Assembly (NCBI GenBank): GCA_963785125.1
Contig: CAWATU010000003.1
Location: 1-64,000, forward strand
Direction of reading: 5' to 3'
From: QHXN01 sp963785125
GTDB taxonomy: Bacteria; Acidobacteriota; Blastocatellia; Pyrinomonadales; Pyrinomonadaceae
Length of the DNA: 64,000 bases
Below the pieces are notes generated by a model, which was not told the DNA's origin, searched no databases, and saw only the letters and a program-made list of their open reading frames with translations. Position 1 is the stretch's first letter. Each line of letters starts with the position of its first letter. Made by a program: the position numbers and the translations under genes. Positions 1 to 7,440 of this stretch are shown here, piece by piece.

Positions 1-842
1 ATGACGCTGACGAAGGCGTTCGTGGTGAAGAACGCGGCGTTCAGGCGGCTCAGGTCGTCGGCGCGCACGAGCGAGTGCTGGTAGACCAGGAGCGCGCCCG
101 TCGCCGCGACGCCCGCGACCGCCGCCGCGCCCAAATGCGTCAGAAAGTATAACCCAACGAGCGCCGCGAACGCCCCCGCGTGCAGGAGTCGCGCGACCCA
201 CAGCGCGCGCGCCACGCCGACGCGCGCGGGGACGGAACGCAGGCCCGCCCCACGGTCGAACTCGAAGTCCTGGCACGCGTAGAGCACGTCGAACCCGGCA
301 GTCCACAAAAGCACCACGAGCGAGAGCAGCAGAGGCACCGGCGAATCTATCGCCCCGCGTACGGCCACCCACGCGCCCGTCGGCGCGATGCACAGGCACC
401 AGCCGAGTACGACGTGCGAGAGCGACGTGAAGCGTTTCGTGTAGGAGTAGAGCAGCACCGAGCCGAGTGCGACCGGCGAGAGCAGCAGCGTCAGTCGGTT
501 GAGCATCAGCGACGCGAGGAAGAAGAGCGCGGCCGAGGCGATGGTGAACGCCCAGACGAAGGAGACCGAGAGCTGCCCCGAAGGGATGGCGCGCGCGGCC
601 GTGCGCGGGTTGGCCGCGTCGATGTGGCGGTCGGCGATGCGGTTGAAGGCCATCGCGGCCGAGCGCGCGCCGACCATTGCCAGAGTGATCCAGAGCGCCT
701 GCCAGAGGGTCGGCAGACCTGTGGGCGTGAAGCCGCGCGCCGCCAGCAGTGCCCCGAGGAAGGCGAAGGGTAGAGCGAAGAGCGTGTGCTCGATCTTTAT
801 CATTTCGAGCGTCGTGCGGATGTTGCTCGCGGCGGTGTTCAT
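1..842 (-). CDS. ubiA: UbiA-family prenyltransferase (partial)
   Basis: Integral membrane prenyltransferase that attaches a polyprenyl chain to an aromatic acid in quinone synthesis. The reading frame runs from an ATG at 842 off the left edge, about 280 residues without a stop. It shows the two UbiA Asp-rich motifs that bind Mg2+-prenyl diphosphate: NRIADRHID (about residue 67) and DFEFD (about residue 193), separated by hydrophobic helices. The start MNTAASNIRTTLEMIKIEHT resembles the 4-hydroxybenzoate/1,4-dihydroxy-6-naphthoate branch. UbiX lies downstream on the same strand, as in ubiquinone or futalosine-menaquinone loci. Acidobacteria usually make menaquinone, so an MqnP-like role is likely but inferred. 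Confidence 0.88.
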   Translation of the reverse strand, partial: MNTAASNIRTTLEMIKIEHTLFALPFAFLGALLAARGFTPTGLPTLWQALWITLAMVGARSAAMAFNRIADRHIDAANPRTAARAIPSGQLSVSFVWAFTIASAALFFLASLMLNRLTLLLSPVALGSVLLYSYTKRFTSLSHVVLGWCLCIAPTGAWVAVRGAIDSPVPLLLSLVVLLWTAGFDVLYACQDFEFDRGAGLRSVPARVGVARALWVARLLHAGAFAALVGLYFLTHLGAAAVAGVAATGALLVYQHSLVRADDLSRLNAAFFTTNAFVSV

Positions 843-986
843 CTCGGTCTGAAAGGTAGGCAAACGTCGGGCCGGTTCGGCGCCGAAATTCTGTGCGTGA
901 CGCGGGCTGAAATGCTGAGTTTTTCGAGGAGGGCGCTGGCAAAATGCCAAACGCCGGCCGTCAAAAGTGGCTTTACGCCAAAGCCT

Positions 987-1445
987 TCAGCGCGGCCCCC
1001 AGTAGTCGGGCGACTCCTTCATCGAGGGGTCGGGGCGCTCCATCCAGCGCTCGGGGCGGTGGAGGTCGATGAAGCCGAACTTACGGTAAAGCTCGTGCGC
1101 GTCCTTCGTCGCCAAAACCCAGCGGCGGAAGCCCTGCAACTCCGGGTGGCCGAGGATGACCTCCATCAGCCACTTCGACAGCCCGCGCCCGCGGTGCTCC
1201 TCCAGCACGAACACGTCGGCCAGCCACGCGAACGTCGCGTAGTCCGTGACGACGCGCGCGAACCCGACCAGCTCGTCGCCGCGATAGATGCCGAAGGGGA
1301 AAGAGTTCTCGACCGCCTTCCGCACGACCTCCAACGGTCGCCCCTTCCCCCAGTAGCTCTCCTCGGAGATGAAACGGTGGATGACGGAGAGGTCGAGCCT
1401 CTCGCGCTCGGTGCTTATCGTGTACTCGTTGCGTTGCCACTCCAT
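987..1445 (-). CDS. GNAT family N-acetyltransferase
   Basis: A 152-residue single-domain protein of the Gcn5-related acetyltransferase fold. The acetyl-CoA binding stretch is visible as VFVLEEHRGRGLSKWLMEVI (the R/Q-x-x-G-x-G/A loop, about residues 78-97), preceded by the strand VGFARVVTDYATFAWLADV. The end, LYRKFGFIDL, is the usual GNAT beta5-alpha4 region. It resembles the small YjcF/Eis-unrelated GNATs of unknown substrate. It sits between UbiA and UbiX on the same strand. A heptamer inverted repeat separates it from UbiX, so co-transcription is uncertain. The substrate cannot be told from sequence. Confidence 0.85.
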   Translation of the reverse strand: MEWQRNEYTISTERERLDLSVIHRFISEESYWGKGRPLEVVRKAVENSFPFGIYRGDELVGFARVVTDYATFAWLADVFVLEEHRGRGLSKWLMEVILGHPELQGFRRWVLATKDAHELYRKFGFIDLHRPERWMERPDPSMKESPDYWGPR

Positions 1446-1453
1446 AATTTTAA

Positions 1454-1523
1454 AGTACTGAGGACTGAGGACTGAGTCAAAGTCCGTCCTCCACTCAGTC
1501 CTCAGTCCTCAGCACTCAGTACT
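1454..1523. repeat. Inverted array of ACTGAGG heptamers
   Basis: The left arm (1454-1476) reads AGTACTGAGGACTGAGGACT followed by GAG. The right arm (1494-1523) is the inverse, with tandem CAGTCCT units. The array forms a hairpin between GNAT and UbiX and supplies the last codons and stop of UbiX (Ser-Thr-Glu-Cys-stop). Related heptamers occur at 3006-3119. The type resembles the short tandemly repeated heptamers known from cyanobacteria. Confidence 0.8.
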
Positions 1524-2126
1524 TCTTCTCCCCCTCCAGCGCGTCCCCGTCGGGTGCGGGATGCCGAACTGGTCGAGGAGGCGGAAGACGAGGTGGTCTA
1601 CGAGCTGCTCGATGGTCTGCGGGCGGTGGTAGAAGCCCGGGCTCGCGGGCATGACACGCGCGCCGGCGTGCGCCAGTCGGAGCATGTTCTCGATGTGGAT
1701 CGTGTTGTAGGGCGTCTCGCGCACGACGAGGACGAGGCGGCGCCCCTCTTTCAACGTCACGTCGGCCGCGCGGTGAATGAGGTTCGTCACCGCGCCCGAG
1801 GCGATGGCCCCGAGCGTGCCCATCGAGCAAGGCACCACGCACATCCCCGCCTGCGGGTGCGAGCCCGAAGAGGGCTTCGCCGCCATGTTGTCGAGCCGTT
1901 GGAACTGTATGAGCCTTGAGTCTTCGGGAAGCCCGACCCACTTGTTGATTGCGCGCGTGTCGCCCGGTTCGATCTTCACCCCCATCTCGACGCGCGCGAC
2001 GACGAGCGCCGACTGCGACATGATGAGGTTGATGCGCTCGACCGCGCCGCTCGCCGCCATGTGGACGAGCGTGCGGTGCGCGTAGATCGAGCCGGAGGCT
2101 CCCGTGACTGCGACTGTCAGTTCCAT
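1509..2126 (-). CDS. ubiX: UbiX-family flavin prenyltransferase
   Basis: A 205-residue member of the UbiX/Pad1 family, which makes prenylated FMN, the cofactor of UbiD-type decarboxylases. The N-terminal FMN-binding signature VAVTGASGSIYAHR is clear. Downstream are VPCSMGTLGAIASGAVTNLI and a Glu/Arg-containing segment LVLVVRETPYNTIHIENM, both typical of the family, and MPASPGFYHRP near the C-terminus. Length is normal. No UbiD partner is visible in the window. The last four residues come from an invading heptamer repeat. With UbiA nearby, a role in quinone ring processing is likely. Confidence 0.92.
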   Translation of the reverse strand: MELTVAVTGASGSIYAHRTLVHMAASGAVERINLIMSQSALVVARVEMGVKIEPGDTRAINKWVGLPEDSRLIQFQRLDNMAAKPSSGSHPQAGMCVVPCSMGTLGAIASGAVTNLIHRAADVTLKEGRRLVLVVRETPYNTIHIENMLRLAHAGARVMPASPGFYHRPQTIEQLVDHLVFRLLDQFGIPHPTGTRWRGRRSTEC

Positions 2127-2255
2127 CGTATTACGTCACGTCGAATCTTAAGGGTCGCGCCGCGCGCGCGCAAGCGTGCCGGTTTCAGGCTCTATGGGCA
2201 GCAATGCTAGACTCTGGCTGAACGCTGAAGCCGAAAGCCGACTGCTAATCAAGCG

Positions 2256-3020
2256 ATGGATTTGAGAGAACTCGAAAGGCTGCTGCGCGCCTTCAAGCAG
2301 GGCGAGCTGGACGACGCGGAGGCGGCGCGGCGCATCTCGAACCTGCACTTTGAAGACCTCGGGCACGCGCGCGTCGATCACGCGCGCGCCGCGCGGCAGG
2401 GTTTCCCCGAAGTCGTCTTCGGGGCGGGGAAGACACGCACGCAGGTCGTCGAGATCGTCGAAGCACTCGCGCGGCGTGCGCCCAACCTTTTGGTGACGCG
2501 CACCGACGAGGGCACCTACGGCGAAGTCCGCAACGTCTGCACAGAGGCCGAGTGGCACCCTGCGGCGCGCATGATTCGTGTCCTGCGCGACCGCACGGAG
2601 CGGGGCGCGGGGACGGTTCTGGTCGTCACCGCCGGCACCTCCGACATCCCCGTCGCAGAGGAGGCCGCGCTCACGGCCGAGGCGATGGGCAACCGCGTCG
2701 AGCGCGTCTGGGACGCGGGCGTCGCCGGCATCCACCGCATCATGGCCGAGCGCGAGCGCCTGCGCGCGGCGCGCGTCCTCGTCGTCGCCGCCGGGATGGA
2801 GGGCGCGCTCCCTTCGGTCGTCGGGGGCCTGGTGAGCGTCCCCGTCATCGCGGTGCCGACGAGCATCGGCTACGGCGCCAGTTTCGGCGGCGTCGCCGCG
2901 CTCCTCGGTATGCTCAACTCCTGCTCCTCGAACGTCACGGTCGTCAACATCGACAACGGCTTCGGCGCGGGCTTCGTCGCCAGCCTCATCAACCGGAAAC
3001 AGGAAAGTACTGAGGACTGA
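2256..3020 (+). CDS. larB: LarB, nickel-pincer cofactor biosynthesis carboxylase
   Basis: A 254-residue LarB, which carboxylates and hydrolyses nicotinic acid adenine dinucleotide at the first step of the nickel-pincer nucleotide cofactor of lactate racemase-type enzymes. The N-terminal helical part carries DLGHARVDHARAARQGFPEV. The C-terminal half is PurE-like: VVTAGTSDIPVAEEA, DAGVAGIHR, AAGMEGALPSVVGGL, VPTSIGYGASFGG, and NIDNGFGAGF. It is divergent from UbiX across 129 bp. LarC, LarE and LarA are not in the window, so the pathway must be completed elsewhere or LarB serves another enzyme. The final Ser-Thr-Glu-Asp-stop is encoded by the start of a heptamer repeat. Confidence 0.93.
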   Translation: MDLRELERLLRAFKQGELDDAEAARRISNLHFEDLGHARVDHARAARQGFPEVVFGAGKTRTQVVEIVEALARRAPNLLVTRTDEGTYGEVRNVCTEAEWHPAARMIRVLRDRTERGAGTVLVVTAGTSDIPVAEEAALTAEAMGNRVERVWDAGVAGIHRIMAERERLRAARVLVVAAGMEGALPSVVGGLVSVPVIAVPTSIGYGASFGGVAALLGMLNSCSSNVTVVNIDNGFGAGFVASLINRKQESTED

Positions 3021-3119
3021 GGACTGAAGACTGAGTAGAGTTGAAGGAGGAGAAGGCGTATCACTACACTGAAGGCGCTTAGGTTTCGACTCAATCCTCA
3101 GTCCTTAGCACTCATCACT
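3006..3119. repeat. Heptamer repeat pair flanking a ribosome-binding site
   Basis: Left arm 3006-3035 is a run of ACTGAGG-type units that ends LarB. Right arm 3090-3119 is the inverse, with CCTCAGT-type units. Between them lies a strong Shine-Dalgarno sequence, AAGGAGGAG, at 3044-3052. The right arm is inside the open frame of the following lipoprotein and encodes part of its hydrophobic leader. Confidence 0.7.
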
Positions 3120-3137
3120 CTCGTCGTCGCGTTAGCG

Positions 3138-4547
3138 ATGACGAGTTTGGGTTGCGGCGCGCGGCGGACGCCCGACCTCGGGCGCATCTTCGCGGGCGTG
3201 CGCGAGCGGAAGGGGAAGCGGCCCGTCATCGTCATCCCGGGCATCCTCGGCTCCAGCATCGTCAACCGGAAGACGGGCGAGGTGGTCTGGCCTTCGGTCT
3301 TCCGCTCAGACGTGGACGGACTCTCCCTGCCGGCGACGCCCGACCTCGTCAACAACCGCGACGGGCTGGACGCGGCGCGCATCGTCGAGGCGGCGAAGCT
3401 GGCGAAGATCGCGCCCGAGGTCTACGTCTATCATCATCTGTTACGCGCGCTCGAAGACTACGGCGGCTACCGCGAGGGCGACTGGGCGAACCCGCCCGAG
3501 GGCGGCGACCGGGACACCTTCTACGTCTTCGCATACGACTGGCGGCGCGACAACGTCGAGTCGGCGCATCTGCTCGTCAAGCGTGTCGAGGCTCTGAAGC
3601 TGAAGCTCGGCCGTCCCGACCTGCGCTTCAACGTCGTGGCGCATTCGATGGGTGGGCTCGTCGCGCGCTACGCGGCGATGTACGGCGAACAGGATTTGCC
3701 GCCCGAAGGCGCCCGGCCACAACCGGACTGGGCAGGCGCTGGGTTCGTCAACAAGATTTTCATGTTCGGTACGCCCAACGGTGGCTCGGCCGAAGCCTTC
3801 GCCGTCCTCCTCGAAGGCTACTCGGTGACCGAGGGCCTGCGCCGCCGCGTGCACCTCCTCAACAAGCTCTCGCGCGAGGACGTGATGACCGCGCCCTCCA
3901 TCTACCAACTGCTCCCGCATCCCGCGCAGGTGCGCTTCCTCGACCGCGACCTGCGCCCTCTGAGCGTTGACCTCTATGACCCTGCGGTCTGGCGCCGCTT
4001 CGGCTGGTCAGCGGCGAACGACCCGGGGTTCCGCGCGGCCTACGAGCGCGGCGTCGTGCGCGGGCAGGAGGCGCCGACGGGGCACGGCACACTCGCAGAC
4101 CTCGACGCATACCTCGACGCGGTGCTCGCGCGCGCGCGCCGCTTCCACGAGGCGCTCGACGCGCAGAGCGCGGACGCGCCCGTCAAACTCTTCGCCTTCG
4201 GCGGCGACTGTGAGGAGACTTTGAGCGCGCCCATCATTATGCAGGATGCGAAGACCGGGCGGTGGCTGACGCTGACACAACCGAAGTCTCTGCGGGGCTC
4301 GGACGGGCGGCGCCTCAAGCGCGAGCAGGTCGTGCGCGTGATGTACGCGCCGGGCGACGGCCGCGTCACGCGCGACTCGCTGATGGGCGTCGGCCTCGGC
4401 GCGGCGGGGCGCGCGAGCGCGCTCTACGAGACGCCGCTCCCCGTCGCCTACGCCGCTTTCGCCTGCGACCTCCACAGCGACTTGCAGAACAACCGCACGC
4501 TCCAGGACAACGCGCTCACGCTGCTCGTCAGCGAGCTGACGAATTAA
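3138..4547 (+). CDS. LCAT-like alpha/beta-hydrolase, probable lipoprotein
   Basis: A lecithin:cholesterol acyltransferase/PGAP1-like alpha/beta-hydrolase. It starts with VIVIPGILGSSIVNRKTGEV (oxyanion region) and has the nucleophile elbow FNVVAHSMGGLVARY, a GTPNGGS segment typical of LCAT folds, and a C-terminal DGRVT...LHSDL region that could supply the acid and His. From the first ATG the product is 469 residues with a short hydrophobic stub ending at a Cys (TSLGCG). The frame stays open upstream to 3045 and encodes more leader, LALITLVVALAMTSLGC, behind the Shine-Dalgarno sequence at 3044-3052. The true start is therefore probably a rare ATC at 3060 or CTG at 3069. It is likely an envelope-anchored lipase, esterase or acyltransferase. 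Confidence 0.82.
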   Translation: MTSLGCGARRTPDLGRIFAGVRERKGKRPVIVIPGILGSSIVNRKTGEVVWPSVFRSDVDGLSLPATPDLVNNRDGLDAARIVEAAKLAKIAPEVYVYHHLLRALEDYGGYREGDWANPPEGGDRDTFYVFAYDWRRDNVESAHLLVKRVEALKLKLGRPDLRFNVVAHSMGGLVARYAAMYGEQDLPPEGARPQPDWAGAGFVNKIFMFGTPNGGSAEAFAVLLEGYSVTEGLRRRVHLLNKLSREDVMTAPSIYQLLPHPAQVRFLDRDLRPLSVDLYDPAVWRRFGWSAANDPGFRAAYERGVVRGQEAPTGHGTLADLDAYLDAVLARARRFHEALDAQSADAPVKLFAFGGDCEETLSAPIIMQDAKTGRWLTLTQPKSLRGSDGRRLKREQVVRVMYAPGDGRVTRDSLMGVGLGAAGRASALYETPLPVAYAAFACDLHSDLQNNRTLQDNALTLLVSELTN

Positions 4548-4603
4548 AAGGGAAGTAGGCAGTAGGCAGTTAAGGCAAGAAAAAACCTCAACGAGCCTGC
4601 CTT

Positions 4604-4650
4604 AACAAATCGGGGCGGCGAGATTGTTCGTCTCGCCGCCCCGATTTGTT
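4604..4650. terminator. Bidirectional hairpin terminator
   Basis: A perfect 20-bp stem with GC-rich core GGGGCGGCGAGA and a 7-nt loop (4624-4630) lies between convergent genes. AACAAAT/ATTTGTT ends give an A run on one side and T run on the other, fitting termination in both directions. Outside it, TAGGCAG heptamers at 4556-4574 and their inverse near 4671-4685 form a wider imperfect inverted repeat. Confidence 0.85.
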
Positions 4651-4688
4651 AGACCACGTTCTATTTCTTCTAACTGCCTACTGCTCTC

Positions 4689-5999
4689 CTATTCCGCCAA
4701 TCTCTGCCGCGCCTCGGCGAGGGCACGGCGGAAGATTGAGACGCTGCGGTCGAGCTGTTCGTCGGTGTGGGAGGCCATGACCTGGAAGCGGAAGCGGGCC
4801 TTGCCGCGTGCGACGGCCGGGTACTCGACGAGGTTGGCGATCAGCCCGTTCTCTTCGAGCGCGCGCCCCGTCCACTTCGCCAGACGCTCGTCGCCCACGC
4901 CGACGGGGACGATGTTCGACGGCTGACCGTAACACTCAAGCCCTTCGGTCTCGAACGCCGAGCGCAGGCGCCGTATGTTCTCCGCGGACTTCGCGCGCAG
5001 ACGCTCGCCCTCCTCTGAGCGCACAATGCGTAGCGCTTCGAGGACGACGCCGGCCTGTATCGGCGAGAGCGCGTTCGAGAAGGCGTGCGAGCCGCCGTAG
5101 ATGCTGACGTAGTGCCGAACGGACGCGTGGTTCGTCGCGAGGAAGCCGCCGTTGCTGGAGAACGTCTTCGAGAACGCGCCCATCACAAGGTCAACCTTGC
5201 CGAGCGCGCCCTGAAGCCCCAACTGCCCCGTGCCCCGCGGCCCCTGCGCGCCGAGGTCGTGCGCCACATCAACCAGAAGCACGGCCCCAAACTCGCGGCA
5301 GACATCCTGCAAAGCGAGGATGTCCGGGCTGTCCGAGTCCATCGAAAACAGACCTTCGGTCACGACGAGGATGGCGTTCTCCGAGTCCTTCGCGCGAATC
5401 TTTGCGAGCTTGCGGCGCGCGTCCTCCGTGTCGCGGTGGCGGAAGAAGGTGTGCTTGTCGGTCGCGGCGCGCGCGCCCTGCATCAGGCAGGCGTGCGAGT
5501 TCTGGTCGAGCACGACGTGGTCGTTCGGCCGGACGAGCCCGACAATGGTGCCAAAGCCCGCGGCCCAGCCGGTCGGGAAGAGCAGCACGTGCTCGGCCTC
5601 GACGTGCTCGGCGAGGGCGCGCTCCAGGCGGCGCGAGAGCCCCGTGTTGCCCTGGAGGATGGCCGAGGCGGCGCTGTGCGGGCCGTAGTCGGCGAGCGCG
5701 CGGATGGCCGCGTCGTGGATGGAAGGGTGCGAGGCCAGCCCGAGGTAGTCCTGCGAGCCGAAGTTGATGCCCTCGACCGCCAGCCCGTTCGAGCTGCGCA
5801 CGCGCGCAGTCGTGTCCGGCGAGGTTTCGAGCGCGCGGCTGTACGGCCACGTCCCCAACTCGATGCGGCGGTCGAGCCACTCGCCGAGCGGCTGCGTGCG
5901 CTCGATGAGGTGCGAGCCCTTCGGGTGCGTGAACATGCCGAGGTGCTTGGTGAAAGCGTCCGACTCGTTAACGGACGAAATGTTGGTGATGGGCGTCAA
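4689..5999 (-). CDS. Alpha-oxoamine synthase family PLP enzyme
   Basis: A 436-residue fold-type I PLP enzyme of the 8-amino-7-oxononanoate synthase, 2-amino-3-ketobutyrate CoA ligase and serine palmitoyltransferase family, which condenses an amino acid with an acyl-CoA. Visible marks are NFGSQDYLGLASHP, the Gly-rich LFPTGWAAGFG, the Asp-x-x-His pair in VDVAHDLGAQG, and the PLP-Lys in GAFSKTFSSNGGFLA. An N-terminal extension of about 60 residues and the non-canonical GTGLSRRLER stretch argue against plain BioF. No bio genes are nearby. A role in sphingolipid-like or other lipid synthesis is possible but not shown. A good sigma-70 promoter lies upstream. Confidence 0.82.
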   Translation of the reverse strand: MTPITNISSVNESDAFTKHLGMFTHPKGSHLIERTQPLGEWLDRRIELGTWPYSRALETSPDTTARVRSSNGLAVEGINFGSQDYLGLASHPSIHDAAIRALADYGPHSAASAILQGNTGLSRRLERALAEHVEAEHVLLFPTGWAAGFGTIVGLVRPNDHVVLDQNSHACLMQGARAATDKHTFFRHRDTEDARRKLAKIRAKDSENAILVVTEGLFSMDSDSPDILALQDVCREFGAVLLVDVAHDLGAQGPRGTGQLGLQGALGKVDLVMGAFSKTFSSNGGFLATNHASVRHYVSIYGGSHAFSNALSPIQAGVVLEALRIVRSEEGERLRAKSAENIRRLRSAFETEGLECYGQPSNIVPVGVGDERLAKWTGRALEENGLIANLVEYPAVARGKARFRFQVMASHTDEQLDRSVSIFRRALAEARQRLAE

Positions 6000-6191
6000 G
6001 AGAGTCCTCTCCGAAATATTACGGACGTTAAAAGTGCTGTGCGCCGCGCCGCGGGCCGGGGGGCGGCCGACCGACGGCGCACTTTGACCCCCGACGACCC
6101 GCCGTGCCGGGACGCCTTCAAAACGAACTATGTTGTCACTTAGAGATAAAGGACGGAAGGAGCCGGGCTCAATCGTTCCTGGGACAGAGGG

Positions 6192-6220
6192 AGGATAGCT
6201 TTGTCACAGATTTGTGTCAA
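6192..6220 (-). promoter_or_regulatory. Sigma-70-type promoter of the oxoamine synthase gene
   Basis: On the minus strand a perfect -35 TTGACA (6220-6215) is followed after exactly 17 nt by TATCCT (6197-6192). It would give a leader of about 185 nt to the start at 5999. Confidence 0.6.
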
Positions 6221-6229
6221 GTATTGACA
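6215..6229. promoter_or_regulatory. Dyad TGTCAA-GTA-TTGACA over the -35 box
   Basis: A perfect 6-3-6 inverted repeat covers the minus-strand -35 hexamer, with a further TTGTCA at 6201-6206. The position suits an operator for a repressor of the oxoamine synthase gene. No regulator is known from the sequence. Confidence 0.45.
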
Positions 6230-6382
6230 AAATTATTGCATGATAGTTCGGGTTTTAGGCAGAAGTGACTGCAAAAAAAGCGGCCTGAGCTTGTAAACCC
6301 AAGCTGCTGAAGGGATACTCTGGCGGCCGGGGCTGGCAGAATTCTTTTGAATCCTTCGGCGAACTGATGAGTTTAAAGACTG

Positions 6383-7366
6383 ATGGTAAGGTCATTGATA
6401 GGAGAATCGACGGCCGTACTCCTCTTCGTCTGCGCTGTGGCCGCCGTCTATCTGTTCGCGGCGTGCGCGGTCGTGCGGATGTTGCTGCGCCGCTTCGGGT
6501 TCATGGAGGGGCCGGCGCGAGCCACGCTCATCGCGGAACGTAGCTCGCTCGTGCTGGCGACCGTCGGCCTCGTCTGCTTCGCCTACGGCCATTACGTCGA
6601 GCCCTTCTGGCCGCAGGTGACGCACGTCCGCGTCGAGAGTCCGAGGCTCAAAGGCGCGCAACGTCCCGTGCGCGTCGTACACATCTCAGACCTGCACTGT
6701 GACCCCGAGCCGAGGCTCGAAGAGCGGCTGCCAGACCTCATCGCGGCCGAGCGTCCCGACCTCATCGTCTACACGGGCGACTCGCTCAACTTGCGCGAGG
6801 GGCTGCCGGTTCTGCGGAAGCTCCTGCCGCGCCTCGCGGCCATCGCGCCAACCTACGCCGTGCGTGGCAACTGGGACACGGCCTACTGGCGGCGCATGGA
6901 GTTGTTTGAAGGCACGAGCGTCGTCGAGTTGAGGAATGAGGCCGCGCGTCTCGACGTGGCCGGCACGACGATCTGGGTTGCGGGCGCTGCCTTCGCCTCG
7001 CTGGATGAACCGCCGGACGGTGTGCCGAGTGGTATGAGGAACATGCTGAAGGACGTGCCGCCCGAAGCCTTCACGCTTCTCCTCTACCACACGCCCGACC
7101 TGATTCTCGAAGCGGCCGAGACGAATCGCGTTGACCTCTACTGCGCGGGCCACACGCACGGCGGGCAGGTGGCGCTCCCGCTCTACGGCGCGCTCGTCAC
7201 GCTCTCGAAGTTTGGCAAGAAGTACGAGTCGGGGCTCCACCGAGAGGGGCAGACGTGGCTCTACGTCACGCGCGGCATCGGCATGGAGGGCGGCCCCGCG
7301 CCCCGCGTCCGCTTCTTCGCGCGCCCCGAAGTCACGGTCATCGAACTCGCCCCGCCGTCCGAGTAA
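6383..7366 (+). CDS. Membrane-anchored metallophosphoesterase
   Basis: A 327-residue calcineurin-like phosphoesterase of the YkuE/YaeI type. Two N-terminal membrane helices (about residues 10-35 and 50-70) precede the catalytic domain. The metal-binding motifs are in order: HISDLHCD, YTGDSLN, RGNWDTAYW (GNHD variant with Trp for the usual His), LLLYHTPD and CAGHTHGGQ. YkuE-like proteins hydrolyse membrane-derived phosphodiesters such as UDP-diacylglucosamine-like lipids. The substrate here is not known. The GNWD form in place of GNHD is seen in related families and may alter the catalytic His. A terminator hairpin follows directly. Confidence 0.85.
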   Translation: MVRSLIGESTAVLLFVCAVAAVYLFAACAVVRMLLRRFGFMEGPARATLIAERSSLVLATVGLVCFAYGHYVEPFWPQVTHVRVESPRLKGAQRPVRVVHISDLHCDPEPRLEERLPDLIAAERPDLIVYTGDSLNLREGLPVLRKLLPRLAAIAPTYAVRGNWDTAYWRRMELFEGTSVVELRNEAARLDVAGTTIWVAGAAFASLDEPPDGVPSGMRNMLKDVPPEAFTLLLYHTPDLILEAAETNRVDLYCAGHTHGGQVALPLYGALVTLSKFGKKYESGLHREGQTWLYVTRGIGMEGGPAPRVRFFARPEVTVIELAPPSE

Positions 7367-7375
7367 CAGAACAAA

Positions 7376-7420
7376 GGGCGCGTGTTACTTCAGAAGGGTC
7401 TTCTGAAGTAACACGCGCCC
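7376..7420. terminator. Perfect 21-bp hairpin between convergent genes
   Basis: The stem GGGCGCGTGTTACTTCAGAA plus G (7376-7396) pairs perfectly with 7400-7420 across a 3-nt loop. It ends the phosphoesterase gene and, on the other strand, ProS. Confidence 0.85.
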
Positions 7421-7440
7421 GCCAACGTTCAAATTTACTG

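Larger units (their letters stand above)
6000..6382. other. Divergent intergenic region
   Basis: This 383-bp spacer separates the oxoamine synthase (minus) and the phosphoesterase (plus). It is less GC-rich than its surroundings near 6200-6300. It contains the minus-strand promoter and the TGTCAA dyad described separately. I see no convincing promoter for the plus-strand gene and no small ORF with a ribosome-binding site. Confidence 0.6.

Noticed and set aside
6224..6260. Plus-strand promoter from TTGACA at 6224
   Set aside because: No acceptable -10 element occurs 16-18 nt downstream; the hexamer is better explained as part of the dyad.
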